From Sphingopyxis sp. OAS728 (GTDB lineage: Bacteria; Pseudomonadota; Alphaproteobacteria; Sphingomonadales; Sphingomonadaceae), in assembly GCF_014873485.1 (NCBI RefSeq), contig NZ_JADBDT010000001.1:3466501-3530500 (forward strand): 64,000 nt of DNA. Reading direction: 5' to 3'. Below the pieces are notes generated by a model. It saw only the letters and a list, made by a program, of their open reading frames with translations. It was not told the origin of the DNA and ran no database searches. A program made the translations under genes and the position numbers. Shown here piece by piece: positions 8,476 to 16,765 of this stretch. The stretch's first letter is position 1. Each line of letters opens with the position of its first letter.

Positions 8476-9333
8476 ATGGGCTACACGGATTTGGACGATA
8501 TGGACGAGATCAGCGAAAATCGGACCAAGGCGATAGCGACCGCGCTGCTGCGCGCGCTTCAGCCCGCGATCCCGGCGGTGATCGGCGCCGCGGCGCTGAC
8601 CTTCCTGTTCGCCGCCGTAATGCCCTTTTCGTGGGTCGCTGGGATCAGTTGGAACCTCTATCTCGACCGGCTGTCCGACTTGTTCGTGCAGCCGATCGGC
8701 AATGGCGGCCGGCTTGCGCTGGCACTCGGCATGTCGGCGATTGCCGCGGTGATCGCGGGTTTTGTCGCGGTGCTGATCGCGAAACCCGAAGCGGCGGGCC
8801 TGACCTCGCTGCGCGAGCGTTTCCGCCGCACCTCTCATGATGTGGAGAGCGACGAAAGCGAAGAGATTCTGACGCGCCGCCGCCGCGTCGACCTGCATCC
8901 CGACGATCCGCCGCGTCCGCCGATCCGCGCGGGGCGCGATCTGCCCGCGGGCGGGCTCGACGGAAGCGCAATCGCCGAACCGGTTGCGCCCGGCTTGTGG
9001 CTGGGTGAAGCCGACGTCGAAGTCGAAGAAGCTGACGAACTCGTGCTCGCCGATCTGGCGCCCGAAGAGGAGTTCGACGGCGATGCGCCCTGGCTGCAAC
9101 CCGCCGAGATGACATCGCCGCCGCCGATGCCCGATCCTGCCGACAAATCGCTCGATGCGATGGTCGCGCGCTTCGAAGCGGGGTTGGCGCGCCGCCGGCA
9201 GGCCGCGCCGATTTCGACCGCCGCGATCCCGATGCCCGACGCGGTGGAGCCCGAAAGCGAACCCGAAGTCGACTTCGCACTCGAAGCCGCGCTCAGCACG
9301 CTGCAGCGGATGACGCGCCAGTCGGTCGGCTAA
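8476..9333 (+). CDS. Hypothetical membrane-anchored protein with acidic cytoplasmic tail
   Basis: A 285-residue protein of unknown function. Two hydrophobic helices are visible (about residues 33-55 and 77-101), then a long polar tail rich in Asp/Glu/Pro with runs of acidic residues around 175-200, and a short predicted helix near the end. There is an AGGAC ribosome-binding sequence upstream of the ATG. The last 4 bases overlap the end of the convergent gene. It resembles conserved sphingomonad membrane proteins of unknown role. The tail may be disordered. Confidence 0.72.
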   Translation: MGYTDLDDMDEISENRTKAIATALLRALQPAIPAVIGAAALTFLFAAVMPFSWVAGISWNLYLDRLSDLFVQPIGNGGRLALALGMSAIAAVIAGFVAVLIAKPEAAGLTSLRERFRRTSHDVESDESEEILTRRRRVDLHPDDPPRPPIRAGRDLPAGGLDGSAIAEPVAPGLWLGEADVEVEEADELVLADLAPEEEFDGDAPWLQPAEMTSPPPMPDPADKSLDAMVARFEAGLARRRQAAPISTAAIPMPDAVEPESEPEVDFALEAALSTLQRMTRQSVG

Positions 9334-9656
9334 TCCTCGACCGTCAAGATTTCGATCCGCAGCGTTTGCGGATCCACGCCACTTTCTACCGCTACATCGG
9401 CGACAATATGGCCTGGAAGCGCCCATTCGGTCGCGCTCAGCCGGTCTTGTAACGCGCGGCACACCGCGGCGCTGTCGCCTGCCGCGAGCGTGCACGGAAA
9501 GATGTGGCGCGCGCCCACGAAACTCGCGCTCGCCCAAGGCCGGAATGTCGAGGCGCCAGTCGACAGACCGAACGGAAGCTCGCGCGTGAGCAGAACGCGA
9601 AGGCGGCGGTGCGGACAGCCCGGGCGCGGGGACCGCGCGGGAGACCAACGCATCAT
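9330..9656 (-). CDS. Hypothetical protein, 108 residues
   Basis: I do not recognise the family. The start is fixed by a 4-base ATGA overlap with the stop of the upstream gene. The C-terminal half (VGARHIFPCTLAAGDSAAV through HIVADVAVESGVDPQ and ending EILTVED) looks like a compact alpha/beta domain. The N-terminal 30 residues are Arg-rich. The middle of the gene also reads plausibly in another frame (see findings), so the exact protein sequence of residues 30-50 is less certain. It ends 4 bases into the convergent membrane-protein gene. Confidence 0.58.
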   Translation of the reverse strand: MMRWSPARSPRPGCPHRRLRVLLTRELPFGLSTGASTFRPWASASFVGARHIFPCTLAAGDSAAVCRALQDRLSATEWALPGHIVADVAVESGVDPQTLRIEILTVED

Positions 9657-9916
9657 GCCCGCGCTCCCTTGCGCAAGGCGCGCATGGCGCGCGTTCGCCG
9701 GTCGCCGCCGGGGACGACGGTTCCTGCACGACGATCGGCCCGCCATTTGTTCATGAAATGTTCGGCACGACATATCACGTCGCGCCCGGGCTCGCGGCCG
9801 CCACGCAAATCGCTGACGAGACGCGGGTCGCGCACCGCGTAGCGGCCGAACACGCTGGGCGGCATGGCCGATTCCTTCAGGAAGGCTTCGATCCGTTGCA
9901 GCAGGCTGCGTTCCAT
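9653..9916 (-). CDS. Small conserved hypothetical protein, 87 residues
   Basis: It starts MERSLLQRIEAFLKESAMPP, followed by VFGRYAVRDPRLVSDLRGGR, a short mostly helical domain of the kind often found in sphingomonads beside regulators. It may fold as a small DNA-binding or helical-hairpin protein, but no catalytic residues are visible. A good ribosome-binding site (GGGAGG) lies 5 bases before the ATG. It is divergent from the S24 repressor across a 135-base region carrying inverted repeats, so it is a probable target of that repressor. Confidence 0.7.
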   Translation of the reverse strand: MERSLLQRIEAFLKESAMPPSVFGRYAVRDPRLVSDLRGGREPGRDVICRAEHFMNKWRADRRAGTVVPGGDRRTRAMRALRKGARA

Positions 9917-9957
9917 ATTTCCTCCCTGATCGCGCTAGAACCGGGCGACTCACCCGA

Positions 9958-9971
9958 TAGGATATTTCCTA
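9958..9971. promoter_or_regulatory. Candidate operator 1: TAGGA-N4-TCCTA inverted repeat
   Basis: The perfect 5-base arms TAGGA and TCCTA flank TATT. It lies in the divergent promoter between the small gene starting at 9916 and the S24 repressor starting at 10052. The same arm sequence recurs in operator 2 and as a lone half-site TAGGA at 10026-10030, which supports binding by one dimeric repressor. Confidence 0.5.
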
Positions 9972-9982
9972 TTTGATGCTCA

Positions 9983-10004
9983 TTTTCCTACTTGTCTAGG
10001 AAAA
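9983..10004. promoter_or_regulatory. Candidate operator 2: perfect 8-base inverted repeat TTTTCCTA-N6-TAGGAAAA
   Basis: The arms 9983-9990 and 9997-10004 are exact reverse complements with the spacer CTTGTC. A possible sigma-70 promoter for the downstream repressor overlaps it (TTGATG at 9973 and TAGGAA at 9997, 18 apart), so binding here would block transcription. The centre is about 29 bases from operator 1. The owner is inferred to be the adjacent S24 repressor. Confidence 0.55.
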
Positions 10005-10051
10005 ATCCGTTTGGTAGAGACGAAATAGGAAGGACCAGCCCTCAGCGACCT

Positions 10052-10720
10052 ATGGCCGATTTCGATCAGGATCCCCGCGCCGCGCTCGACCGCCTCTTGA
10101 CCGAGAGAGGGATAGACTATGCGCGCATCTCGCAGGTGATCGGGCGCAACCCCGCCTATATCCAGCAATATATCAAGCGCGGGTCGCCGCGGCGGCTGGG
10201 CGAGCAGGATCGCGCGCGCATCGCCGCCTATCTGGGCGTGTCCGAAGCAATGCTGGGCGGGCCGGTGCAGCGTGTCGCGACTCCGGCGCGGACGCGCGGT
10301 CCCGGAATGATCCTCGTGCCCAAACTCGCGATCGGCGCCTCGGCGGGCGCGGGCGCGAGCGTCGATGGGGAAGCGGTCGAGGGCGAAGTGGCGTTCGACC
10401 CCAAATGGCTGCGCGACCTCGGTGCCGATCCGCGCGCGCTCAGCATTATTCGCGTCGAGGGCGATTCGATGGCGCCGACGCTCGACGATGGCGACGATAT
10501 ATTGGTCGACGGCGGCGATGCGGCTGCGCGGCTGCGCGATGGCATCTATGTGCTGCGTATGGACGATGTGCTGATGGTGAAGCGCGTCGCGCGCGCGCCG
10601 GGGCAGGGGCGGATTTCGGTGATCAGCGACAATCCGCACTATCGCAGCTGGGACAATTTGCCGATGGCGTCGGTTCAACTGGTTGGCCGCGTCGTGTGGA
10701 CGGGGCGGCGGGTGCGATGA
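10052..10720 (+). CDS. S24/LexA-like transcriptional regulator (helix-turn-helix plus peptidase fold)
   Basis: A 222-residue protein. Residues 8-65 form a phage-repressor-like helix-turn-helix (YARISQVIGRNPAYIQQYIKR). Residues 85-220 form the S24 signal-peptidase-like domain, with Ser139 in VEGDSMAPTL and Lys177 in VLMVKRVAR as the catalytic dyad, and GASAGAG around 95-101 as a possible Ala-Gly self-cleavage region. Such regulators are either inactivated by RecA-stimulated self-cleavage or act as plain repressors. ATG 10052 is chosen over an upstream in-frame ATG at 9992, because the latter would put the operator inside the gene. It is probably autoregulated through the inverted repeats upstream. 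Confidence 0.88.
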   Translation: MADFDQDPRAALDRLLTERGIDYARISQVIGRNPAYIQQYIKRGSPRRLGEQDRARIAAYLGVSEAMLGGPVQRVATPARTRGPGMILVPKLAIGASAGAGASVDGEAVEGEVAFDPKWLRDLGADPRALSIIRVEGDSMAPTLDDGDDILVDGGDAAARLRDGIYVLRMDDVLMVKRVARAPGQGRISVISDNPHYRSWDNLPMASVQLVGRVVWTGRRVR

Positions 10721-10742
10721 TTATCTTCGCCTGACGGCGAAG

Positions 10743-10825
10743 GCGGCACCAGCCCGCTCCCCCACCCGACCTCCCACAGAGTATCCTGGAATGGGAGGCC
10801 GGGTGGGGGAGCGGGCTGGTGCCGC
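10743..10825. repeat. Long near-perfect palindrome (34-base arms, 15-base loop) in a convergent gap
   Basis: Arms 10743-10776 and 10792-10825 pair at 33 of 34 positions. The single difference is an A:C mismatch in plus-strand RNA but a G:U wobble in minus-strand RNA. It lies between two convergent gene ends (10720 and 10831). It is far longer than a normal terminator stem and lacks a strong T-run, so it may be a dispersed palindromic element that also stops transcription. Confidence 0.8.
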
Positions 10826-10830
10826 AACGA

Positions 10831-11136
10831 TTAACGCGGCGCGGCCATCAACGCCTCGATTTCATGGTCGAGAACTTCGGCGCGCTGGCATTGGTCTTCG
10901 TTGCCGTCGCGGCATTTTTCGGCCGCCTTGTCGCGCTGGCGTGACAGCTTGCCCAGTTCTTCCTCGCGCTTGCGCATCTCGCGGCCACGGTTGCGGTCGG
11001 ACTCGTCCTGGCTCGTCGTCGACCAGTCGGCGACCTGGCCGACGGCTTTGACGGGTGCGGTGACGACCGTCTTGACCGCGCTGATGCAGCCGGCGAGCAG
11101 GGGAGCGGCGACGACCGCCAGAATTAAAACGCGCAT
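10831..11136 (-). CDS. Small lipoprotein with charged coiled tail
   Basis: A 101-residue protein starting MRVLILAVVAAPLLAGC, a clear lipoprotein signal with lipobox LAGC (Cys about residue 17). The mature part is hydrophilic and strongly charged (KREEELGKLSRQRDKAAEK), likely helical, and has a CxxGNEDQC pair of Cys near residues 75-83. It has a GAGGAGAAG ribosome-binding site before ATG 11136; an upstream in-frame ATG at 11223 is rejected because it would bury the signal peptide. No family recognised; periplasmic or outer-membrane location is inferred. Confidence 0.75.
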   Translation of the reverse strand: MRVLILAVVAAPLLAGCISAVKTVVTAPVKAVGQVADWSTTSQDESDRNRGREMRKREEELGKLSRQRDKAAEKCRDGNEDQCQRAEVLDHEIEALMAAPR

Positions 11137-11316
11137 ATTCTTCTCCTCGCCAATGGCGCCCCATCGCATAACCGCCGCGATCTGAACAGGATATTGCGAC
11201 GGATCGGCACCGCGTACGGCCAATGTGTCACATCACTGAAATAAATGGTTAAATTCGTGTTTACCAAGCGGCTTTACGTCGGGGCGCGAACAAGGTCGCA
11301 CACTGAAGAGAGATTG

Positions 11317-12603
11317 ATGAACGCCATGGGATATGCCTTTACGCCATCGGCGGGCCACGCGTCCGCGATCGGCGCCGACGCGCATATGTCGCAGGTCATC
11401 GACCTGTTTCGCGGCAATCCACAGCTCCGCGCGCTCGCGGTTGTCGATGGCGAAGAGCGACCGGTGGGAATCATCCGCGAACAGCGGGTGCGCGAACTGC
11501 TTTTCTGCCCCTTCTGGTTTTCGTTGATGCAGAACCCGACGATCGGCGGCTCGATCGCGTCGATGATCGAACCATGCCCGACCGCCGACGTCGCGCGATC
11601 GACCACCGATCTGCTGCGCATCGTCGCGCAGTCGCCGGGGCAGCAGGAGCTTATTCTCGTTCGCGCCGGGCGGTTCGTCGAGACGCTCGATAGCGGCCAG
11701 CTCGCCAAGCTGGCGATGCTGCGCGAGGTCGAGCTGGCGCAGGAACGCGCGGCGCGGACGACGCACATCGACGATGCCGGACGGCGGTTCCAGCAAGAGA
11801 TCACGACGCTCACCGCGACGCTCTCCGACATGGCGCGGAAAGTCGAGATGGTCGCCGGCACTTTGTCCGAACGCGCCCGGCAGACCGGCCGCGACGCGGT
11901 GACGGTTGCGGGTGCCACGGCGCAAACACTGGCGGGCCTCCACGAACTGGGTGATCGCGGCCATGCGCTGGCTGCGACGATGGCGAAGATCGTCGACGAT
12001 GGTTCGCGCGCCCGTACCGTGCGCGGCGATGCGCATCTTAAGGTGAAACAGGCCAGCGAAAGATCGATCGCGTTGAAGGCCGCGAGCCAGTCGATCGAAC
12101 AGATGCTCGCGCTGATCATCGACATGGCGAGCCGGACCAACATGCTCGCGCTCAACGCGGGGATCGAGGCGGCGCGCGCGGGCGATGCGGGCCGCGGCTT
12201 CGCCGTGGTTGCGTCGGAGGTCAAGACGCTCGCCAGCCAGACGCGCTCCGCGGCGGGCGACATCACCCAATATGTCGACCGGATTCGCGACATCGTCGAA
12301 CAGGTCGCCGCGGGCTTTGTCGAGGTCGAAAAGGCGATCGATGCGAACAACGGCTTCTCCGACGCGATCGATCGCGCGGTCGATGGCCAGAGCGCGACGA
12401 CGCTGATGATCGCGAGCTATGTCGAGCAGGCGGTGTCGGCCGGCCGCGAGATCGACGTGCGGGTGCGCGAGATCGGACATGGTGCGACCGCCGTCGGCGA
12501 TGGCGCGCAGGCGCTCGGCCAATTGTCCGCCGGCCTGACCGAGGCGGCGCTGTCGCTGCATCAGCGCGCGCGGCATTTCGTCGAAACGGTTGCCGTCGCC
12601 TGA
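11317..12603 (+). CDS. Soluble methyl-accepting chemotaxis-type signal transducer with N-terminal CBS-like domain
   Basis: A 428-residue protein with no transmembrane segment. Residues about 15-130 resemble a CBS/PAS-like sensory region ([20 protein letters not shown] is a CBS-style start). A long coiled coil follows. The MCP hairpin tip is [20 protein letters not shown] then [15 protein letters not shown], typical of the CheA/CheW-binding tip. It would bind CheW/CheA and sense a cytoplasmic ligand, perhaps a nucleotide. The start is ATG 11317 behind a GAAGAGAG ribosome-binding site. No chemotaxis genes lie nearby. Confidence 0.86.
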   Translation: MNAMGYAFTPSAGHASAIGADAHMSQVIDLFRGNPQLRALAVVDGEERPVGIIREQRVRELLFCPFWFSLMQNPTIGGSIASMIEPCPTADVARSTTDLLRIVAQSPGQQELILVRAGRFVETLDSGQLAKLAMLREVELAQERAARTTHIDDAGRRFQQEITTLTATLSDMARKVEMVAGTLSERARQTGRDAVTVAGATAQTLAGLHELGDRGHALAATMAKIVDDGSRARTVRGDAHLKVKQASERSIALKAASQSIEQMLALIIDMASRTNMLALNAGIEAARAGDAGRGFAVVASEVKTLASQTRSAAGDITQYVDRIRDIVEQVAAGFVEVEKAIDANNGFSDAIDRAVDGQSATTLMIASYVEQAVSAGREIDVRVREIGHGATAVGDGAQALGQLSAGLTEAALSLHQRARHFVETVAVA

Positions 12604-12704
12604 TTTTGACGCGCTTGCGCAAGGGGTTGCCCGATGGCGCAGCGCTGATAGGATGATCTTCGCGCCGGAGGCGTCTGAGGCCGCCGGCGGGGAGGAGGGT
12701 CATC

Positions 12705-13430
12705 ATGACGAGTATCCAAAAGGGTCTGGCCGAGTTTATCGGCACATTCTGGCTTGTGTTCGGTGGTTGCGGCAGTGCGGTTCTCGCCGCGGCGTTCCCC
12801 GATGTCGGCATCGGATTGCTCGGCGTCTCGCTCGCTTTCGGTTTGACGGTCGTTACCATGGCCTATGCGATCGGGCATATTTCGGGCTGTCATCTCAATC
12901 CGGCGGTGACGGTGGGGCTGTGGGCGGGGGGGCGTTTCGATGCGCGCGATATTCCCCTCTATGTCGTCGCGCAGGTGCTCGGCGCGATCGTCGCGGCGTT
13001 CCTGCTCTTCTATGTCGCGAGCGGCAATCCTGCCTATGATCTTGCGACCAACGGCCTTGCGGCCAATGGCTTCGATGCGGGGTCGCCGGGGCATTATGAT
13101 ATCTGGTCGGCGTTCATCATCGAGATCGTGCTGACCGCCGCTTTCCTCTGGATCATCATGGGGTCGACCGACGGCCGCGCCCCCGCGGGCTTTGCGCCGC
13201 TCGCGATCGGCCTTGCGCTGACCTTGATCCACCTGATCTCGATTCCGGTGACCAACACCTCGGTCAATCCGGCACGCAGCACCGGCCCGGCACTCGTCGT
13301 CGGAGGCATTGCGCTCCAGCAATTGTGGCTGTTCTGGCTTGCACCGCTGATCGGCGGGGCGATTGGCGGCCTGCTTTACAAGACGCTGGGGGCCGACACC
13401 TTCCCCAAACCGAATATCGAGGGCGAATAA
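12705..13430 (+). CDS. aqpZ: Aquaporin Z
   Basis: A 241-residue water channel with six transmembrane helices and two half-helices. The two NPA boxes are at Asn65 (HLNPAVTVG) and Asn188 ([12 protein letters not shown]); the Arg after the second box is the selectivity-filter Arg. The N-terminus ([21 protein letters not shown]) is characteristic of AqpZ rather than glycerol facilitators. It has a strong ribosome-binding site (GGGGAGGAGGG) 4-10 bases before the ATG. The role is osmotic water exchange at the inner membrane. Confidence 0.95.
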   Translation: MTSIQKGLAEFIGTFWLVFGGCGSAVLAAAFPDVGIGLLGVSLAFGLTVVTMAYAIGHISGCHLNPAVTVGLWAGGRFDARDIPLYVVAQVLGAIVAAFLLFYVASGNPAYDLATNGLAANGFDAGSPGHYDIWSAFIIEIVLTAAFLWIIMGSTDGRAPAGFAPLAIGLALTLIHLISIPVTNTSVNPARSTGPALVVGGIALQQLWLFWLAPLIGGAIGGLLYKTLGADTFPKPNIEGE

Positions 13431-13438
13431 TCACCGAT

Positions 13439-13469
13439 GCGGCGGGGGCAGAAAGCCTCCGCCGCTTTT
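13439..13469. terminator. Bidirectional hairpin terminator between aqpZ and galU
   Basis: Arms 13439-13448 and 13456-13465 pair at 9 of 10 positions with a 7-base loop, followed on the plus strand by TTTTA. It lies between the convergent ends of aqpZ (13430) and galU (13468), so it can serve both. Confidence 0.7.
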
Positions 13470-14331
13470 ATTTCAGCAGGTCGATTGCGAAGGCACGGAC
13501 CTCGTCTGCCATGTCGGGCCGCCCGAGTGCGACCGCAAGGTTCGCCTGGATATAGCCGGCCTTCGATCCGCAGTCGTAACGCGCGCCATCGAAGGTGACG
13601 GCGTGAAAAGGCTGGTTGCCGATCATCGTCGCCATCGCGTCGGTTAGCTGGATTTCGCCGCCGGCGCCCTTTTCCTGTTTTTCGAGCACGCGCATCACTT
13701 CGGGTTGCAGGATATAGCGACCCGAAATGATCAGATTCGACGGCGCCTCGGCGACCGGCGGCTTCTCGACAAGCCCCGTCACTTCGGTCAGCGCCCCGTC
13801 GCGGGCCCCGGGTGCGATGACGCCATAGCTCGACACTTGCTCGTGCGGCACTTCCAAGACCGAGATCAGGTTGCCGCCGACCCTTTGATAGGCGTCGACC
13901 ATCTGCTTCATGCAGCCGGGCGACCCGTGCATGAATTCGTCGGGAAGGAAGATCGCGAAGGGTTCGTCGCCGACGATGTCGCGTGCGCACCAGATCGCGT
14001 GGCCGAGGCCTAACGGCTCCTGCTGCCGGACATAAGCGCAGGCGCCGGGTCCGAGCCGCGTGGGGCCCAGAACCGACAGATCCTTGCCGCGTTCGGACAT
14101 CGTCTTTTCGAGCTCGAAGGCGACGTCGAAATGATCCTCGATCGCGCTTTTGCCGCGGCCGGTGACGAAGATCATCTGCTCGATCCCCGCCTCGCGCGCT
14201 TCGTCGACCGCATATTGGATCAGCGGCCGATCAACGACGGGCAGCATCTCCTTGGGGATCGCCTTGGTCGCGGGGAGGAAGCGGGTGCCGAGACCGGCGA
14301 CGGGGAACACGGCTTTGCGGATCGGTTTCAT
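13468..14331 (-). CDS. galU: UTP--glucose-1-phosphate uridylyltransferase
   Basis: A 287-residue nucleotidyltransferase making UDP-glucose from UTP and glucose-1-phosphate, the precursor of surface polysaccharides. The nucleotide-binding signature is GLGTRFLPATKAIPKEMLP near the N-terminus, followed by RPLIQYAVDEAREAG, both diagnostic of GalU. Length and full collinearity match the family. It sits downstream of yfiR-yfiN-yfiB on the same strand (62 bases after yfiB), so cyclic-di-GMP signalling and polysaccharide precursor supply may be transcribed together. Confidence 0.95.
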   Translation of the reverse strand: MKPIRKAVFPVAGLGTRFLPATKAIPKEMLPVVDRPLIQYAVDEAREAGIEQMIFVTGRGKSAIEDHFDVAFELEKTMSERGKDLSVLGPTRLGPGACAYVRQQEPLGLGHAIWCARDIVGDEPFAIFLPDEFMHGSPGCMKQMVDAYQRVGGNLISVLEVPHEQVSSYGVIAPGARDGALTEVTGLVEKPPVAEAPSNLIISGRYILQPEVMRVLEKQEKGAGGEIQLTDAMATMIGNQPFHAVTFDGARYDCGSKAGYIQANLAVALGRPDMADEVRAFAIDLLK

Positions 14332-14392
14332 AAACGAAGGCCTAGCCGTGAACTTTGATCAAGAAAAGAGCGGTGAAGTCGCTGCTTGCCGG

Positions 14393-14893
14393 CTATTGCG
14401 GGGTAACGATCACTACCACCCGCCGGTTGTCCTGGCGGCCTTCGACGGTGTCGTTGCTCGACATCGGCACCGCTTCGCCCCGGCCGACAATCTGGTCCGG
14501 GGAAAGCTGCATCCCGCCGGCCTGGAGCGGGATCGCGACAGCCTGCGCGCGTGCTTGCGATAGCGCCAGATTATAAGCCGATGTGCCGGTGGAATCGCTG
14601 TGTCCCTCGACACGCGCGGTGGTGATACCCACCGAAAGGAGGTTGCGTGCGAGTCCCGCGATGCGCACGCGCAGGTCGGGTTGGACCGTCGCGTCGTTCG
14701 AAGCAAAGAGCAGCCGCTCGTTGAAGGTCAGCTCCCAGCCGGTGCCCGCTTCGACAAATCCCTCGGTCTTCAACGCCGCAATCTGTGCGGCCGTGAAGCC
14801 GGTCGTCTGCGGTACGCTTTGGCAGGCGGCGAGCAGCGCGGCGAAGGCGATCACGAACAGGGTCTGGATCGATCGGGGGAAATTAAACGTCAC
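14393..14893 (-). CDS. yfiB: OmpA-family peptidoglycan-associated lipoprotein (YfiB-like)
   Basis: A 166-residue lipoprotein with signal and lipobox ending LLAAC (Cys24). The OmpA-like domain spans about 45-165 and carries the peptidoglycan-binding motif VEGHSDSTGTSAYNLALSQARA and the terminal QDNRRVVVIV segment. In the YfiBNR system the outer-membrane YfiB senses envelope stress and sequesters YfiR, freeing the cyclase YfiN. The start is GTG 14893, 16 bases after the cyclase stop, with GGAGAG upstream. The symbol is assigned on domain type and operon context, not on sequence identity. Confidence 0.82.
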   Translation of the reverse strand: MTFNFPRSIQTLFVIAFAALLAACQSVPQTTGFTAAQIAALKTEGFVEAGTGWELTFNERLLFASNDATVQPDLRVRIAGLARNLLSVGITTARVEGHSDSTGTSAYNLALSQARAQAVAIPLQAGGMQLSPDQIVGRGEAVPMSSNDTVEGRQDNRRVVVIVTPQ

Positions 14894-14909
14894 GGCGTCT
14901 CTCCGCTGG

Positions 14910-16136
14910 TCATCGTCTGGAACGGTTGGTCAATTTGTCGGCGTACATGGCGGCGTCGGCGGCGGTCAGCAGCGCGGTCGCGTCGCTGCCATTGTCGGGG
15001 AAGGTCGCAACGCCGACGCTGACCGCGGCGCGATATGTTTCGCCGCCGGGTAAAAGGATGGGTTCGGCCACGCTGGTGCGGATCCGGTTCGCCAGCATGT
15101 CGGGATGCAATTCCTCGTCGAGCTCGACGATGACAATGAATTCGTCGCCGCCGATGCGCGCGGCAAAATCGCCCTTGCGCAGCGCGTCCTGAATCCGCGC
15201 CGACAGTGCGACAAGCACCGTGTCCCCTGCGGCGTGGCCGAAATTGTCGTTGGCTGCCTTGAAATTGTCGGCATCGATGAACAGCAGAGCGAAGCGGTCG
15301 CCGCGTCCCGCCGCAGCCTCGATGCGCTGCGCGAGCTGCTCGTCGAAGGCATCGCGGTTGGGCAGCGCGGTCAACGTGTCGTGCGACGCCCGGTGCGCGA
15401 GCAAAGCGCGTTCGCTCTCCATATGGCCTTGCCAGCCTTGCAGTTCGTCGAGCAGGGAGTTGATGTCGCCGCCCAGCCGGTCGAGCTCGGCGATGCCGAG
15501 CGGCTGGACGCGCTTGTCGAAGCGGCGGTGCAGACGCACGTCGTGGGCGACCGTGGCAATCTCGTTGAGCGGTTTGACCAGCTCATATTCGAACCGCCGC
15601 GCGAGGAAGATGGTCCCGAACGCGGTGATGAGCAGGCAGCCGAGGCCCGCCAGAAGACCTAGGCGGACATAGTCGATTAACGTCGAACTATCGCCCCACA
15701 CCTCGATCGTGCCGATCGCCGACCCGTTGCGCTGGACGGTGACCGCAAAGGGGCGAGGAAAGAAGATGCGGGTGAGGGTCGGCGCCGGGTCGGCGACCGG
15801 CGAAGTCCATTCGGTGACCGGCCGGCCGACGTCGTTGAGCACGCGAAGCCGCGCAATGCCCGGAATTCGGGTCAGCGGCTCGAGCCCTTCGCGGACCGCC
15901 TGCGGATCGTTGAACACCAGCGCGGGTTCGACGCCATAGGCGCCGAGCTGTGCTGCCAGTTCCATATTGCGGTCGGCATAGCCGCGCAGCGCGGTGACCC
16001 CTGCGAGCAGGATGGTCAGGCCCGAAAGTGCGACAGCGAACAGCGTGATACCGAAATGAAAGCGCGACAGCAGTTTTTGTAGCGTCGTGCGCGCACCGAT
16101 CCGTTCGACGGGCGGGGTGATGGGCTGGCCGGTCAT
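14910..16136 (-). CDS. yfiN: Membrane diguanylate cyclase of YfiN/TpbB type
   Basis: A 408-residue protein: transmembrane helix about 30-50, a periplasmic sensor of about 105 residues, second helix about 158-178, a HAMP linker (180-235) and a GGDEF domain from 245. The catalytic GGDEF motif is intact at 329-333 (RIGGDEF). A product-inhibition I-site RKGD lies five residues upstream at 320-323. It should make cyclic di-GMP and be held inactive by periplasmic YfiR. The start at 16136 overlaps the yfiR stop by 4 bases (ATGA); upstream in-frame codons are yfiR shadow. Confidence 0.9.
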   Translation of the reverse strand: MTGQPITPPVERIGARTTLQKLLSRFHFGITLFAVALSGLTILLAGVTALRGYADRNMELAAQLGAYGVEPALVFNDPQAVREGLEPLTRIPGIARLRVLNDVGRPVTEWTSPVADPAPTLTRIFFPRPFAVTVQRNGSAIGTIEVWGDSSTLIDYVRLGLLAGLGCLLITAFGTIFLARRFEYELVKPLNEIATVAHDVRLHRRFDKRVQPLGIAELDRLGGDINSLLDELQGWQGHMESERALLAHRASHDTLTALPNRDAFDEQLAQRIEAAAGRGDRFALLFIDADNFKAANDNFGHAAGDTVLVALSARIQDALRKGDFAARIGGDEFIVIVELDEELHPDMLANRIRTSVAEPILLPGGETYRAAVSVGVATFPDNGSDATALLTAADAAMYADKLTNRSRR

Positions 16137-16705
16137 GCCGCCCCCCCTTCGCCGCCGCCGATGCGCAGGACCCGCGGATCGATGCGCAGCGGGCCGCGCC
16201 CGATCGCATCGATATTGACCGAAAAGCTGATGCTCGCCGCCTTGTTGCTCAGGCAAAACATCGCGCCATAGATGCAGGCGGCGTCATCGTCGGTGATCGT
16301 CAGAATCGGGCGCCCGCGTACCCAGGCGATGAGCTGACGCCGATCGGCGACCGGCATTTTGCCGAGAAAGAGGATGTCGCACTCGGGGGTAACGGTGGCG
16401 GTGGTCACCCGGCGGACCGTCACCGAGCCGGGTCCCGGAACATCGGGCGCCATGCGATCGGTAAGGCGCGGTGTGCCGACGACGCACATCGTCCGGGGCG
16501 CCGCGGCCGCTCCGGTGGGCCAGCGCGCATAGCTGACGATGCCGCCCACCATCCGGTTGACCGCGCGCGTCATCCCGCCCGAACCATCCTCGACGGCGGT
16601 CTGGTTTGCGGCTTGAACCGACATCTGGGGCGTCGTGACCAACGCGCCGATGAGAAACAATGATGCCAGCACCTGGCAGCGCCCCCAACTGCGTTTCAGG
16701 GGCAT
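16133..16705 (-). CDS. yfiR: YfiR-family periplasmic repressor of the diguanylate cyclase
   Basis: A 190-residue exported protein with an N-terminal signal segment (about residues 10-33, ending near MSVQAA). The mature domain has the YfiR (DUF4154) pattern: VGGIVSYARWP, CVVGTPRL, ILFLGKMPVADRRQLIAWVRGRPILTITDDD and a Cys-containing CIYGAMFCL. Four Cys residues could form the redox-sensitive disulphides known for the family. It is the first gene of a yfiR-yfiN-yfiB order. The start ATG 16705 begins a Lys/Arg-containing signal peptide. Confidence 0.88.
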   Translation of the reverse strand: MPLKRSWGRCQVLASLFLIGALVTTPQMSVQAANQTAVEDGSGGMTRAVNRMVGGIVSYARWPTGAAAAPRTMCVVGTPRLTDRMAPDVPGPGSVTVRRVTTATVTPECDILFLGKMPVADRRQLIAWVRGRPILTITDDDAACIYGAMFCLSNKAASISFSVNIDAIGRGPLRIDPRVLRIGGGEGGAA

Positions 16706-16765
16706 CCTGCCCCAGCAAAGGCGCGTCCGCTAGTCAAAACAATTGGAAAGTCAATGAAAAGTGAC

